DNA of 64,000 nt from Neodontobutis hainanensis. Its lineage: Eukaryota > Chordata > Actinopteri > Gobiiformes > Odontobutidae. The DNA lies in assembly GCA_024349245.1 (NCBI GenBank), contig JALDNG010000026.1:916501-980500 (forward strand). Direction: 5' to 3'. The position numbers and the translations under genes were made by a program. The stretch's first letter is position 1. The number at the start of each line of letters is the position of its first letter. Below are positions 22,636 through 36,176 of this stretch, piece by piece. The notes under the pieces were generated by a model. It was not told where the DNA came from. It was given only the letters and a program-made list of their open reading frames with translations, and searched no databases.

Positions 22636-25600
22636 ATGGCAAAGAAAAACAGCCAAAAGGGTATGTATTTGTATTTGTATTTGTTGTTTTTACTGTTGAC
22701 TAATTATGCAGAATGACTAATGGATTTACCTGGTAGAAGTTTAAAACTAGAAGTCAAACTAGATTAATTCATTTATTTTCTATACTTACTATTTACTTTG
22801 AGAAACTAATAAATCATTTTAGGTTTTTGGCCAGTTTTCTTGCTGTGACATTAACCTACTTGCATTCATGGGGGAAAAACAACCTTTTACAAGGGCCTTT
22901 TTAAATGGCCATGGACTTTAGTCTTTATTTGCAGCTGGGTGCTTTTGTTTATGTTGCATAGTAACAGCATGTCATTGACCTTGTTAGTTTATTTATTTAT
23001 TTATATATATATTATCTTAAACTTCTTGGGGCAACAAAATTTCTGTGTAAATGAAACCTTGAAACCTCTTTTTTCCCTCTGTAATGCCACTTAGACTGTA
23101 TGGTGTAGTGGTTATTCTTACCTTTTTCTCACTGTTTTGTGTAATTATCATATATGATCCACACAAAGTCCTCAGAAATTCACTAAAAATCAACTATTTA
23201 CTTTGATTTGTTGACATTGCTTTTTCAATCCCAGCTACTGCTAAAATTCAGGACTATAGCCAGTGGGACTCCAGGAAATATCTGCAGGGAGCTTTGCTTT
23301 GCAAATGAAGCTTTACAGTGGTTTGCAAATAAAATTCCATGCACATACTCAGTGGAGAATGTGTTTTGTTATATTTTTCACAGATGGGGTGGTGTTTGAC
23401 ACCCGCTCAAAAATGGTCATGTCCCAGGGAGGAACAACTGAGAGGATGAAGGAAAAGGTACGGCTTACACAGTGGACAGTGTTGCAGAACAATGTGCAGA
23501 ACCCCATGAGCAGCATTTCTTTTCCAACTAAAGGACCATACTTGTTCTTTCTGTGGGAAAGTGTAACATGTTAGATTTAAAGGAGCTACTATGTTGCTTG
23601 TTGTATGCTAGAGATTCTGCTTAATAGTCTTAACAGTGACATTATGTCATAATTTTTTTAAATGACAGATTTTGTTAAAATATGTTTTTTCTGTCTACAG
23701 TTAAGTTCACTTGCGTCATACAGTTTGTTAGACAGGGTCTTAAGATATTTAGCCTTGTTCATCATGTGTCTTTCCAGATCAATGCGGTCAGAGCAGTTGT
23801 TCCAAACAAAAGCAACAATGAGATTGTTCTGGTGTTGCAGCACTTTGAGAATTGTGTTGATAAGGCTGTTCAAGCTTTTTTAGAAGGTAAGACAATTTAG
23901 CAGCATGTTACCATAATAATAAGGCATTAGGGTATTTGGTAATAGTTCTACATATATTCTGTGTTGCATATTTATTGTGTGCTCTGCATAAAAGAACATG
24001 TTGTAGACAGTAGTATACACACAATCCATATCAACGTTATGTTTAGTTTTAAAACCAAATGTTTTATTAACTCATTTTATTCTTGGCAAACAGTAGCTAA
24101 CCTGACCTTGTGGAACAAAGTCTTCCTGCATGCGAGGCTTTGAATTCAGAATTGTGCACGTCACAGAAATGCCTTTAGTTTGACAGAGTTATTAATAGAA
24201 CAAAAGGTTGGCCCTGCACATCAAAGATCCTTCTGACAGCATCTTAAAACAAAAGCATCTAAATAAAACCTGTAGTGCATTGCAGTTTGGGGTTATTGCA
24301 CAGTTTACACCTGTTTTTCTCGAATATGTAAACATTTGTTATCATTTGTTGTGTTGTTTACAGGCAGTGCGGTAGAAATCCTAAAAGAATGGAATGTTAC
24401 TGGCAAAAAGAAAGTAAGAATCACAGAAACTACTTTCAAGTATGTTGTTAAGAATGGTGTAATATGACTAATGCTTGGATTCTAGTGTTCACTCGGTGCC
24501 AAGACTAAAGTCAGAACTGAGCTCAGGACTTAGATAATGAACTAACATTATGTTCACAAAGAGTTTGACACCAATATCTTCATGTGCAGCCCAAGAAGAA
24601 AAAGAAGCCCAAACCCCAGGTGGAGGCGTCTGTGGAGCCAACTCCACCGGAAGCAATTCCGGACCCCAATGATGAGATAAACGGTTTTCATGCCAATGGA
24701 TCAGTAATGGACGGAGAGTCGCTTGATTCGTTGAGTGAACAGCTTGACTCTGCCTCTCTGGATGCAGCTGAAGTTGACTTTGAACCTGCTACGTCAGAAA
24801 CCACTGGTAACAACTGTTTTGAGCAGCAACAATTTAAAACCATATAACTTCTCTTCTCTTATGGTAAGAGTAATACCCTTTTTTTTCTTTCCTCACAGGG
24901 GCTGAAGCAGAAAGTCAAGTCCATGCCCCAAGCTCCGCTTCTAATCAAGGAAGTAGAAATCACTATGGTCCACGAGGCAACAAGCCCCGACAAAGACCTG
25001 GTCCCAGTTCACATCCCCCCTTCTCCTCCTCTTTAGCACTTGATGACAGTCAACAAGGATCATCAGGAATCAAGAAAATAGGTCAGATTGGTTTCATGAA
25101 ATAATGTAATTTCATATGCTTCTAATATAACGCAAAGTATTTCTTTCCAGACACTTAAAATAGAAAATCTAATTTTCTACCCACAGCTTCCAATGTTGAC
25201 CGCTCTGTGAAGGACTTGCAGAGATGCACGGCGTCACTCACTCGCTACAGGATGGTGGTTAAGGAAGAAATGGACTCCTCTATCAAGAGAATGAAGCAGA
25301 CGTTTGCAGAGCTTCAGAGCTGGTAAGTTTATTTTTATAAAGGCATTATGGATTGCTTTAACACCATGAGTGGGTAAATGCAATCACAAATCTTTTTATC
25401 TCTGTAACCTAATGTGAACATTCACACTTTTTTTTTTTTTTGAGTGCATGTAACACTTGAGCTAGCTAGTTCTCCTACTTCTAATTATACATTTGCATAT
25501 GCAGGTCATTTAACAGAACATTTATAGCTTGTACTTTGTAGATCAAACTGCTTTAGTTGAATATTTTTTTATAAGTTTATTGTCTTTTTTTATAGAATGT

Positions 25601-28600
25601 CCCCAACAATTAAAAAAAATAAATGACTATATGCATTGGCTTCGTATTTTCTCCGTCTGTAGAGGCTTGGTCATCTGGGACATATTCAAGAAAAGATTTC
25701 AACAAAGGTTTCTAGACTACCGTATCCGTACACCTACCTTCAAACTTATGTCCAGATGCCCTCAAGAAGGGCCAAAAAGAAGTGCCAGAAAATATCATAA
25801 TTTATAAATGCATACACTAAATATAAAGCCTTTATGCTTCAACTCAACCGAAGGACAATGCAAAATCACGTCTCAATGAATTTTATGGAGAAAACCAAAA
25901 GGAACGCGGTCTACGTTGGCTCGGTGAGAGATGAATTACATTCATGCATGAATTCGAACAAGGCTTCATTAAAAACAAACCAGCCTTTCAAAAAATGGTT
26001 TACTAACTAATGGGATTAGCCCTGCTTTTGTTGTCACCGCGCTCCGCAACCAGACCATGACGTAGAGACGTTGTGCTCCGGTGAATGAGCAAAACCCTGG
26101 TAAATGTGCTTGAGTTCACCGTCTTACCAAATGTGTTGTCTTTGTACAATGCTTCCAAACTGTGCACATGCACTGGTCAAAGTTTGTGTAACAAAGGAAT
26201 GTGTCAAAATCCTCTACAATGTTTCTACAGCAGATTTGTATTTCTTGAAACGTAGTGTATCTAAAACTCCACTGCAGCCTTTTTGTTTAGTGTAACTGTA
26301 TCTCAATGCACAATTGTTTCTCTTCTCTTGAGTTAAATGAAAACCATGACCCATTACCTCTGTTTTCTTGTAGTTTAATGGACAGAGAAGTCACTCTTCT
26401 AGCAGAAATGGACAAAGTGAAGGCAGAAGCCAGTAAGTACTATATTTTATGACCAAACCCCTGTGCTAGTTTGTACATACCACCCACAAGCTACTTGTAT
26501 TCTTTACATAATATGATCAATCTGACCTAAATCACTTGGAGAAATGTAGTAAAAAAGGTTGTTTTGGGACAGCAAGTCCCAGTTTCTTCCTGACTGCAGC
26601 AGTGGCCTCAGGGCTGTGCTATACCTAGTGCATACCTGTGTGGGTCTATAGATGTAAGTGTAACATGACAGAGCAAGACTGCATATTTTCCACAAGTAGG
26701 CCATTCTCTTTTTCGGTCCTCTTAGTGTAGAGTGTTGTGTGTTCCCGGTCTGGAAAAAGTGAATAGTGTCAGGTATCAAGGGAGACTCAAAGCTGTCTTT
26801 GTGAGAGGTGTGCAATGACTTGAGCGGGAAGCAAACCAAATCTTCTTTTTTGACATATCAAAAGCCAAATTTCTTCAAAATTTTTCAGTTCTTAATTATC
26901 ATTCTGTGTTGGATTGTATAAGCTGACCTTTTGCTTCAATTCTAATGGAGAAGATTTCTTAATTTCATTTTTAGAGCAGAGATAGTGAGGTTAGAATGGG
27001 ATTAAACAGTGTTACGGATGATAACGGGTTGCCAGGTTCTGTGTACATATTTCACAGTTTTGTGTTCAGCATCATTAGTTAGGAGAATATTACCTATTAT
27101 TTTAACATCTATTCAAACATTGTTCTTGCTTGTTAAATGATTATTTGTAAATGTTGTCAATCTTTTTTTTTTAAATGCCACCATTTTGTTCAAGCTTGTA
27201 TCTTCAAATGTTGCTTTATCTCTGACCTGTATTTGTCTGTAGTGCTTAGTCAGCTGCACTTTGTTCTTACAACCGTTATTACAAAAGGGCTACAGAAGAA
27301 ATGCATCTTGAGGATTTCATGTAAAGGGATTAACGAGAGTACTTGTTTCTGCCAGAGCTCTACGAATACATTTAATTACCCTTAAATATGCAGTGGTATT
27401 ATAAACAGACCTACCGTTTGATAAAATTTCATTGAGTGCAGTATAGCTGTTTTTCATGTACACTAAAATTTTAATTGCCCTCTCTACAATCAGTGTATTA
27501 GGATAGTATTTATTAAATTATAATTTTTTTGTGTATTGAGGACTATGCTTTGATGGTGTGTTTTTTTTAGTGATGATTTTGGATGCACGTCAAAAGAGAG
27601 CAGAGGAGCTCAGGCGTCTTACAGATAAGTCGGCGTCCATGTCTGAGGAACAGCTGACTGAACTGCGTGCAGACATTAAGGTATGGTTATAATCCATCTG
27701 AGCTGTCCTGGTTACTTGTTAAGATTTCTGACCTGATACGAGACCTATTGTACATGCTTTAAATGAAGAGACATCGAACTGCAGTTCAAAGCTCACTGTT
27801 GCTGATGTTTTTTTCAGCACTTTGTGAGTGAACGTAAATATGATGAGGACCTTGGGAAGGCTGTAAGATTTACATTTGATATAGAACCGCTGAAGACGAG
27901 CATCACTGGGTTTGGATCAGGTACCAAATACATGTTTGATCTCCTTTTTCTCATTTCTAGTGATCTCTCCCATTCACATAAATCTTTTCAGTAATGTTCT
28001 AAATCCTGATGCCACAAGTCACTGTTTATTTTTTGTTGTTGCAGTTTACCATCCTCGTACAGGATACTCAAACCGCTCCCGTTGTAGCTCCACGTCCTCT
28101 TCTGTTACCAGCCCGAGCCAACAGGAAACCCCTCCTCCCACCCAGACCCAAAGCACCCCCAGTGAATTCCGCCCGCCACCAACAAAACAGGTAATTCACT
28201 GCAAGGACCAGAATAAAGTGATGAGATGATGGAGGATGCAGCGTGTTAATGATTCTAAGGATGATTGAAGGGTTGGATGAGACTCGGTGTAGGGGGTTCC
28301 GTCTCTGGTAGTTTACCCAGATGGCTAGGGACCCCCATCCTTCGGTCTAGTTTTGAGAGAGAGGACGCTGTAGGAAAGAAAGAAGGTAAGGAGAAAAAAG
28401 GGGAATGGGAGGGTGGGGTCGAGAGAACGGAAACAAGCGATGAAGAAGGTCTACAAACAGGGCTTCTGGGAAAACTGGAGGTGTGGTTAAGGTAGCTAAG
28501 GTATGTTTAAGGGCATAGTTGAAGTGTGCCCTAAGTGAACCTAAGTGAACACATTAACTTAACGTGTAATTCTCCTTCAGATTTTCCAGGGCAACAGGCG

Positions 28601-28832
28601 CACTTTCCAGGGACAAGGCTATCACTCCGGTGGCCAGCGGTACAACAGCGGTTCATACCATGACAGGAACTCGGGCCGTGGTAATTTTCGGAACCAGGGT
28701 GATGGCAGCGTTTCCTCACAGCACTCAAACATCTCAAGAGGCCCACCTCATCCTTCGTCATCTCATAACCAAGACCGGGCCCCTCACCACAATGGGCTGC
28801 CCCAAAGGCCTCCTCGGACACACTGTCCATGA
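22636..28832 (+). CDS. spats2: SPATS2, RNA-associated UBA-like protein
   Basis: Spermatogenesis-associated serine-rich 2, a cytoplasmic protein of poorly known function with RNA-binding reports for the family. Twelve coding exons: 22636-22660, 23384-23457, 23778-23886, 24364-24413, 24590-24806, 24899-25081, 25187-25322, 26374-26432, 27571-27680, 27818-27920, 28045-28190 and 28581-28832. Total 487 residues. Order: GVVFDTRSKMVMSQGG, a UBA-like helical block (INAVRAVVPNKSNNEIVLVL, then QHFENCVDKAVQAFLEG), WNVTGKKK and a Lys-rich stretch, a low-complexity middle, then the conserved SVKDLQRCTASLTRYRMVVK to FVSERKYDEDLGK helical region. The tail is rich in Gly, Arg, Asn and Ser. SPATS2 is preferred over SPATS2L because of the 12q13 neighbours. 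The long 3' UTR follows to about 31.1 kb. Confidence 0.92.
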
Positions 28833-30629
28833 CATTAAAACCCTAAACAAAATCAAACCCGTCTACTAACCCTTGCACTCTCTCCCCTTCCCCTTCCCCA
28901 CAACCCCTCCCAATCCCACAACCCTTCTCAATGAAGAATAGAATTCAAGTTTACATATTTTCATTAAATGAGCTGTAGTGCCACCTCAATCTACTTCAAT
29001 CTGCTCATCCTTCAGACTTGAGAAGCTGTCTGTCCTGAGCCCGCTTTTCTTTTTTGCTTTTTTTGTCTTTCCCATTATAGATATCCGCTTCTATCTTTAG
29101 ATCCCCTTTCGAGAGATCTCATTGCTATGCCACAGTCAGTCTTACTCATTTCCTTACAGCTTTAGAAAACCAGTTAAGCTGACTACAGTAAAGACTGACA
29201 TGATTACCTGCAACAGTCTGTGCACTATTGAAGTTCAACTCTTAGTACTATTTCTATTTTTGCTGTGGCTTTTGTTAGCATCTTAGATCTTTTTTTCTTT
29301 TTTTTCTTTTGACATTTTAGCTGCTTCTGTGTAAGAAAGCTAAATCAAATAACAAAAGCTCAGAGTAGACATGCAATCAACACTACAGACTATTGTTCAT
29401 CTTTGTCAAGTGAAAGCATATCAAACGTAAGTCCAAGCTTTTCCTATGGCTGCTATAAAACATAGTGAAAATGTTAGAATTATTGGAGATTCAAATGATG
29501 AGAAGAGGTTTGGCCCCTCAGTTAATTGCCTTCTTGCTGGCCTATGGGGTTATGGTGTGTTCAGTTGTTTCCTTGTTGTCCATCGTTTTCTATCTACCAG
29601 AGGGCTCGTTATGTTTTGTAGAATATTGTTAAATGCAATGTCAATCGTCACAAGAACCAAACTGGCCACAGGCTGTTTCATAGCTGGTTCCTGAAATTTA
29701 GAAAGACCGACTTTCTTCCATGTGTTTTTTATGTGTATTTTGTTCAAATATGCACTTACATGGTATATGATTGACATGCTTGCCTTTAGTCACACAGAGA
29801 CTTCACATATGCCTTTCTTGAAACATGGATGTCTGATCAGATGGTACCTGTGTTGGAGATGCTCGATTTATACTTGTATGTGTGAGCGTGTGTGAATAAC
29901 CCTTTTATCTTTCACAAAGCGATCAAACTAATGAATGCATTCAAATTTGTATTGATTTCACAGATCAGTTCATGTTCTGCCTGCCAAGTAGACTCCTTAG
30001 AGGCTTTCATAGGGATTATGGCCGTTCGTCATGTCTGCAATTCAGTGAACAAAAACACTGACCATTACCTCATTGCTGGTCTTTTGATGCGGCTTTCTTC
30101 TTGTTTCTTGCAGTGAGCTTACATAAAGGGACAGGGACTAGTGATTCCTTTAATGTAGTGTAAAACTGGTTGTTCATTTATTGCTGCATTTATGTCATAA
30201 TATGTTGTCTTCCCCGGAGATGACCATAGGAAAAAAAAACATCTAAAATATGTTGGTTTCCATTTTTACTTTTTGTGATTTATACATTTTTTTTTTATTT
30301 ACTAAATGAAGATGGTTAAAATTGTGAAGAAGAAGAAAGGGTGAACAGTTTTGCAACCGTGCTGAATGTGTGCAGTCATGGTACTTGAGTGTGCCTTGAT
30401 TTAAAGTGCTTGCAGAAGTGGAAAGCTAGTTCTAATGTAACTTGCCTCGCAACATTTTGATTAACTTTGGGAAACACATTTTTGTAGCCACTTCTGTGTT
30501 TTTTGTGGGCTGCAGAAAGAACAGATGATTCAGCATTTTCCCCTGTACAGGTATACTGAAGATTGAAGTGCTGTACCTGTTGAATGGAGATTCAAGAGTT
30601 AGTTTTCTCTAAAGTGGACAGTCAAGCTG

Positions 30630-30668
<39 letters not shown>

Positions 30669-31115
30669 ACATTCCAAATTGTCGGGATATTGTTTTTCAC
30701 CAAAGAAATTATCTCATGTCTAGTCTGCCTTTTTTTTTTTTTTAGCCTCTAAGCTTCCAAATGGGATACATCCACACTTACCTTCTCCTTTCCAATCTAC
30801 TTGTATTTCTTACTGTATATACATATGTAGCTATATAATTTTGAGCTCTGCTTGAGCATTTTGTATGTGATATTCATATTAGATATAATGGAGGTTGCAA
30901 CGTAGAGTTCCTTTGTTTTCCAGTATGATCTTGTGTCCATCTTAAAACAAGTTTGAGACAACTGTAAACTCAAGTGCCTTTCTTGTCTCCCACTAACTCA
31001 TTGATATGCCTCCACCAAAATATGGACCAAAGACATTAACCGTCTCTCTCTGCACCCTGCCCTCTTTCTCACAAAATGGCACACTTTTCATTTACTACAA
31101 ATAAACTGTTTGCAG
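28833..31115 (+). other. Long 3' UTR of spats2
   Basis: No coding frame of note for 2.3 kb after the spats2 stop. T-rich tracts and an uninterrupted run of 37 T at 30631-30667. The first convincing poly(A) signal is AATAAA at 31100-31105, which suggests a 3' UTR of about 2.3 kb. The 3' UTR limit is an inference. Confidence 0.5.
30631..30667. repeat. Run of 37 T
   Basis: Homopolymer tract inside the presumed spats2 3' UTR. A shorter T run follows at about 30731-30744. Confidence 0.9.
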
Positions 31116-31499
31116 TATGAAGTGTGTTATGTTTATCTGTCAGAAAATATAGACAGGCTTTGATGGTTACCATGTACCACATAAAATGAAGTGTCCCATG
31201 AATCTGCTTGGGATGGTGTTCTACGTGTCATTCACAATTTTATCTTTAGGACAAAAAGTCATAAAATCTAAAAGAATCACTTTACTGACAATGCCTTGTT
31301 AGTCAAAGTGAAATTCATCATAGGGCAGTTTTATGAAGCTGTTTCCTAAATTTGCTGTCTTGTTACATTTCTTACATGCCCAAAAACAAATATATACAAT
31401 ATACATTTTTAAAAAAACATTTCAAAAACTGTTCAGACTGGATATAAAAAAACATTTAATAGAAACTGTATAGATGACTCAAAAAAAAAAAAAAGACTC

Positions 31500-34400
31500 T
31501 TACAATCCCATCACAGAGGGAAACACTGCAGGACCTATTGGAGACAGAAAAGAGAATTTTATTGTATCTGTAAAAGTCAGACTAGATGTAACTGTACTTT
31601 TTGGACTACCTTGCCCATCTCCTGAGTCAGATTCTGGGACTTTCCAATCCATTTGACGTCCTTTCTCATAAAGTCCCTTCAGGACCTTCCTAACTTCATC
31701 CGAACCGACACCACGACTTAGTTCCAGGTATTTTCTGTAGAGCTGCAGAGCTGTACGAGCATCCTCAATACTGTCATGGGTTTCCCCCTGGATGTTGAGG
31801 TCTAACAAGAACATGATGAGACTTGTTTTATAGTCATGACATGTCCAGTAGGTCCAGCAGCACATTTATAGTGGTGCAATTTGAACATACTGCTTAGAAA
31901 CTTATGTCTAACTAACATACCTGTCCTCCAAAACACTAAAACTTTAAGCTTTTAACTAGACCTTTTTGGTGAGCTTTCTGGTCTTGTGTTTAATAAACTC
32001 AGGGGGAGAGGGGAGAACATTGAGCATTTGACCCAAGCTGTGATTGAGCCTGGATCACTCAAGTGTGTTGTTTGCAACCTTTGTTAAATTGTAGCTTACC
32101 AAGAAAGTACCAGGCAAGGAACCTTAGTGAAATCATCCTTTTGCGAGGCAAATGAAACAGGTGGACGGTATCAACAACTTGGTCTTTTAAAACCTTGTAA
32201 AGTGAATGAAAAGTGAATACATTTTTACTACAATTTACTGTTGAACTTGAAAGTTGAACTCATTTATCCAGACAAAAACAAATGTTAAAACAAACTCACA
32301 AATAAATTAATGACCCGAAAGTCCTTCTGTAAGCCATGACCAACAAAGCGGACACCTGTGTCAATTAGAAAGCGTAGCTTTAGGTAGGTGGATTTCAGAG
32401 TGGTCAGGTGTTTGGAGGAAATCTTGGCATCCAGGTCTCCAGGTTTGATTCCAGAATATTGTGTCAAATAATCAACCACCTGCAAGAACAAATGTACACT
32501 TGAGCAGGGTTTTTGGTTTGCAGTTATCAATGGGAGCACAAGAAGAAAAATAAATATGACAAACGAGCACAATACTGAAATATGTAGATGAGCATACAAA
32601 TATTTATGTAAAGAAATACTGAATTTATTTGGCTATCTTGAGTGAGTAAGCATATTAATAACACCAACAATAGGCAGCGCAGTGTAACATGATAGAAGTA
32701 AAGAATGGAAAACATGGGAAAAGTGTCATCTCTCCATGTTAGTCAATTGTATCCTGTGTCAAAAACTTTTCTACTTAGTAGTAGTAGCAAAAATTCATAG
32801 TGGCAAAAATTCTGCATGTGTAATGTCACCTGCTCTTGAGTAGAAATGTAGTCATCGATGAATGGCACTCCCTCATTGGGACCCTGCCCTCTCACACAGG
32901 TGATTCTGGCTACAGACATTTGACTGGGTTTTATAGTTGACTTGGTGCCGTCACTGCGCAACTCTGCTTCTTCCTGTACCACAGAAATTCATGGGGAAAG
33001 ACCAACACACAGGTACAGTGACAACTCTCCATTGTGTTCATACAGACCTGGTTGAGAGTGACAAACTCTGCATCCAGTCCCACCAGGTCACCAGCCTGAG
33101 GCATCTCGCTGACCATAAGGGGAATGAAAGTTGCATGACTCTTTCTCTGTTTTCGAGCTAACGAGGCCTCTGTTAGCAGAACACTGGCATCGATGGGATT
33201 TTTAACTGAGGGAAGGAAAAAAAATGAAAGTTTGTAAATGTATGTAAATTCATATATTGTTACCAAACCTATGACTGAGACTTACTACGAAGGTCATATT
33301 TGGTGTGGTAGTTCCTCTTGGCATAATACAGAATGGCTGGTACCTTCCAGCTCACATCAAACTGCACAGCTTCTGTCTGAAAAAGTAGTAAATAATAACA
33401 TTGCATCAGATCTACATAATTTCAACAGTTTTCATTAACAAACTATATATTTATTCAGCTTTACCTTATCAATTGGCTCAATTAAGAAGTCATTGAAAAG
33501 GTACCACTGCTGGTGAGTGACTCCCTAAAACAGAACAACAGCATTACTTTGCAATCCCAGTAAACACTGACATACTTTTAAAGCTTAACTAACTTCTTTT
33601 CTTTGATGGTATGTTTCTCCCACTTTGATGTGTGCCACTAAGTTTCCTCCTGTGCGCGCATCCAAAATGTGGGGAACAGTAACCATCAAGTCATACAGAG
33701 AAGCACCCTCAGCCTCCTCTGCCAAACTTAACTAGATAACAATATAGATAGTATGTTAGGTTTTGACAAGAATAATAATAATCAATATGTTAAACAAATA
33801 AATATTCCCAGGACCTCCTCTCCCTCAGGCCAGCTGCTGATTTCCAGCCCCTGACTTTTGCTGATGGACATCTTAAGAGTGAGAGGGATCCAGACGTGCC
33901 GTAGATCTTCTGCCCGTGTGTCAAAAGTAAATCCCTCCATGCTGCAGCTTTCCTCTCCACTATGCACAATAGATGAAAAGTATGAAGCGTTTATAATTAT
34001 TGTACCAAGATATGATACTGAACCATCCTTACTCGAGGCACCAGTCTGTGGGCATTGGGGGAGGCGCCTCTTTGGGTTTCACAGGCTCCATTGCCTGTTT
34101 TTGCATTGCTTTGTTGAAAGCATACTGTGAAAACCAAGGAACATGAAGAAAAACATCAGTAGACCTGTGAGGTAAAGGTAATTACTAAAACTTAAAACAC
34201 AGCGTGTAATAATTACCTCTGCCTGGACCTTCCAAAATTCAGCCTCCTTGGCACTGTTAATTTCACAGTTGATAACAAGAACATCTGGTAAACATCGGAT
34301 GTTGCGGGTTTGCACCTAAGATACAAGCAGATACAACCAGTCAACCAGCAGGTCATGGAGTAGAGAATTTGGACCTCATGTAGACAATACAGAAGTATAA

Positions 34401-36104
34401 AATACATTCAGAATTAAAATCTTGATACAAATAATACATCACTTATGTGTAAATATTAATCTGAACTCACCGTGGGTTGATATTTTTCACAGTTTTCACA
34501 CCATGCCTGAGTGCTCTGCTCCAAACAAATGCTCTTCTTCAGAATTTCAGCAAAGTCATATTCCTTTACATTCTTTTCTGATAATTAAAAAAGGACACAC
34601 AGATTAAAACAGTGGACAAATGCACAGTTTTATGCGTACTTGAAACTCCGTCATGCACAAGGAGCTTACCGTGAGAATTCTGTTCAGGGTAATGCATGGT
34701 AAAGAGTAGAGTGAGGGAGGAGCGCACGGTCTCCTTCCCACAACGACACAGACTGCTGTTCTCAACCTCGCATCCGAAAAGTTTACCAATGACAGACTCA
34801 GCAGAGGAGCCCTGGGAACTACAACACAAATGCCAAATACTTAAATCTAAAATAAATGAACGACATGTGAATGCAGCCTCTTTTGAGCTGAGTTGCCGCA
34901 CTGACCTGCTAGCCCCCCTGTAGGCCTGAGGACCCTCCTGCTCTTGTGTTTCCTGGTGGAGCTGTGTTAGGATGAAGCGGTTCCAGCTTTGGATTAAGCG
35001 ACCAAGTCTGGCTTTCCCAGTTTGCTCATCTGAGTCTGCCAGGATCAGGCCGAGTGCAGAGGCCTCAGGTATGGTGCGAAATGCTCTGAGGAAGTTACTG
35101 GCCTAGAGAAGAAATAGAGAGAAGAGTTGAACTGGGAAATCAAGATGAGGAAATCATATTCTTTGTAGATATTATATATATAGTATAATGTATAGGTATA
35201 ATTACATTTTTATTTAAATATTTTCAGTGAATAATCTACCTGGCATGGATCTCCCCGAGACAAATCCAACATGTGAAAGAGGAAGCCCAGCTCACACGCC
35301 AAACAGAACTCCTTCTGACACAAGTGATTCTGCACTAGGAAACGAATTGGCTCCAGGAAATATAATACCTATTCAACAAACACCAACATTATGAACTGTA
35401 AAAAAATTTTAAAAAATGTATCATATAAAAACAACCTAAAATGTCGATGTGGATGTGTTACCTGGATCATGCAGTTGCAGTAGGCATTTGGGATGTGAGG
35501 CTCGAGGCCAGCAAACAGCGTTCTGTTGTAATGTTTAAAGTCAAAGTCCTCGAGTCCCAGTTTAGAATATTTAATTGTGACCTGATAAAAATTTGAAGAT
35601 TATTTTAAATTGTAATATCAATCACAATACACACATATATATAATAATAAACCTACCTTTCTGAATTTTTTCGGAACCATGTAGAGGTGTGGCTCCTCAT
35701 CCCGGCCTATTGGTGATTCAGGGACTTGGTTATAATTATCATAATCCTGCTCCACATCTTTGATTTTATATGGAACCTAAAAAAAAACACTGTTTAATCT
35801 CAAGGAACTGAAAAAATTGATAATAGTAAAATAAACATGTTTTACATACCTGGTTGCGTGGCCGGGTGCGAGGATTAGCTGCATAACCAATAAACCCGAC
35901 AGTCTTCATTGTGCGCAAAATTTCTGGATCCACAGGTGGAGCACGTCTGGCAGGGAGAAAAAAAAATACTTTTTCTAACTTGATTGATTAAATAACAATA
36001 GGAGTATAATAACAACATATGTTAATAACAGCACAGTGCTTCACAAAGAGTAGCAAATATATATCATTAGCACTTGATATACAGTATGTGTGTGTGTGTG
36101 TGTG

Positions 36105-36176
<72 letters not shown>

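Noticed and set aside
25529..25807. Open frame inside a spats2 intron
   Set aside because: No family match, not flanked by splice sites in a compatible phase, and SPATS2 homology jumps directly from the exon ending 25322 to the one starting 26374.
34566..34901. Long minus-strand frame taken as a single exon
   Set aside because: It reads through two introns. Only 34670-34818 is coding, as the PAN2 homology and the splice sites at both ends show.
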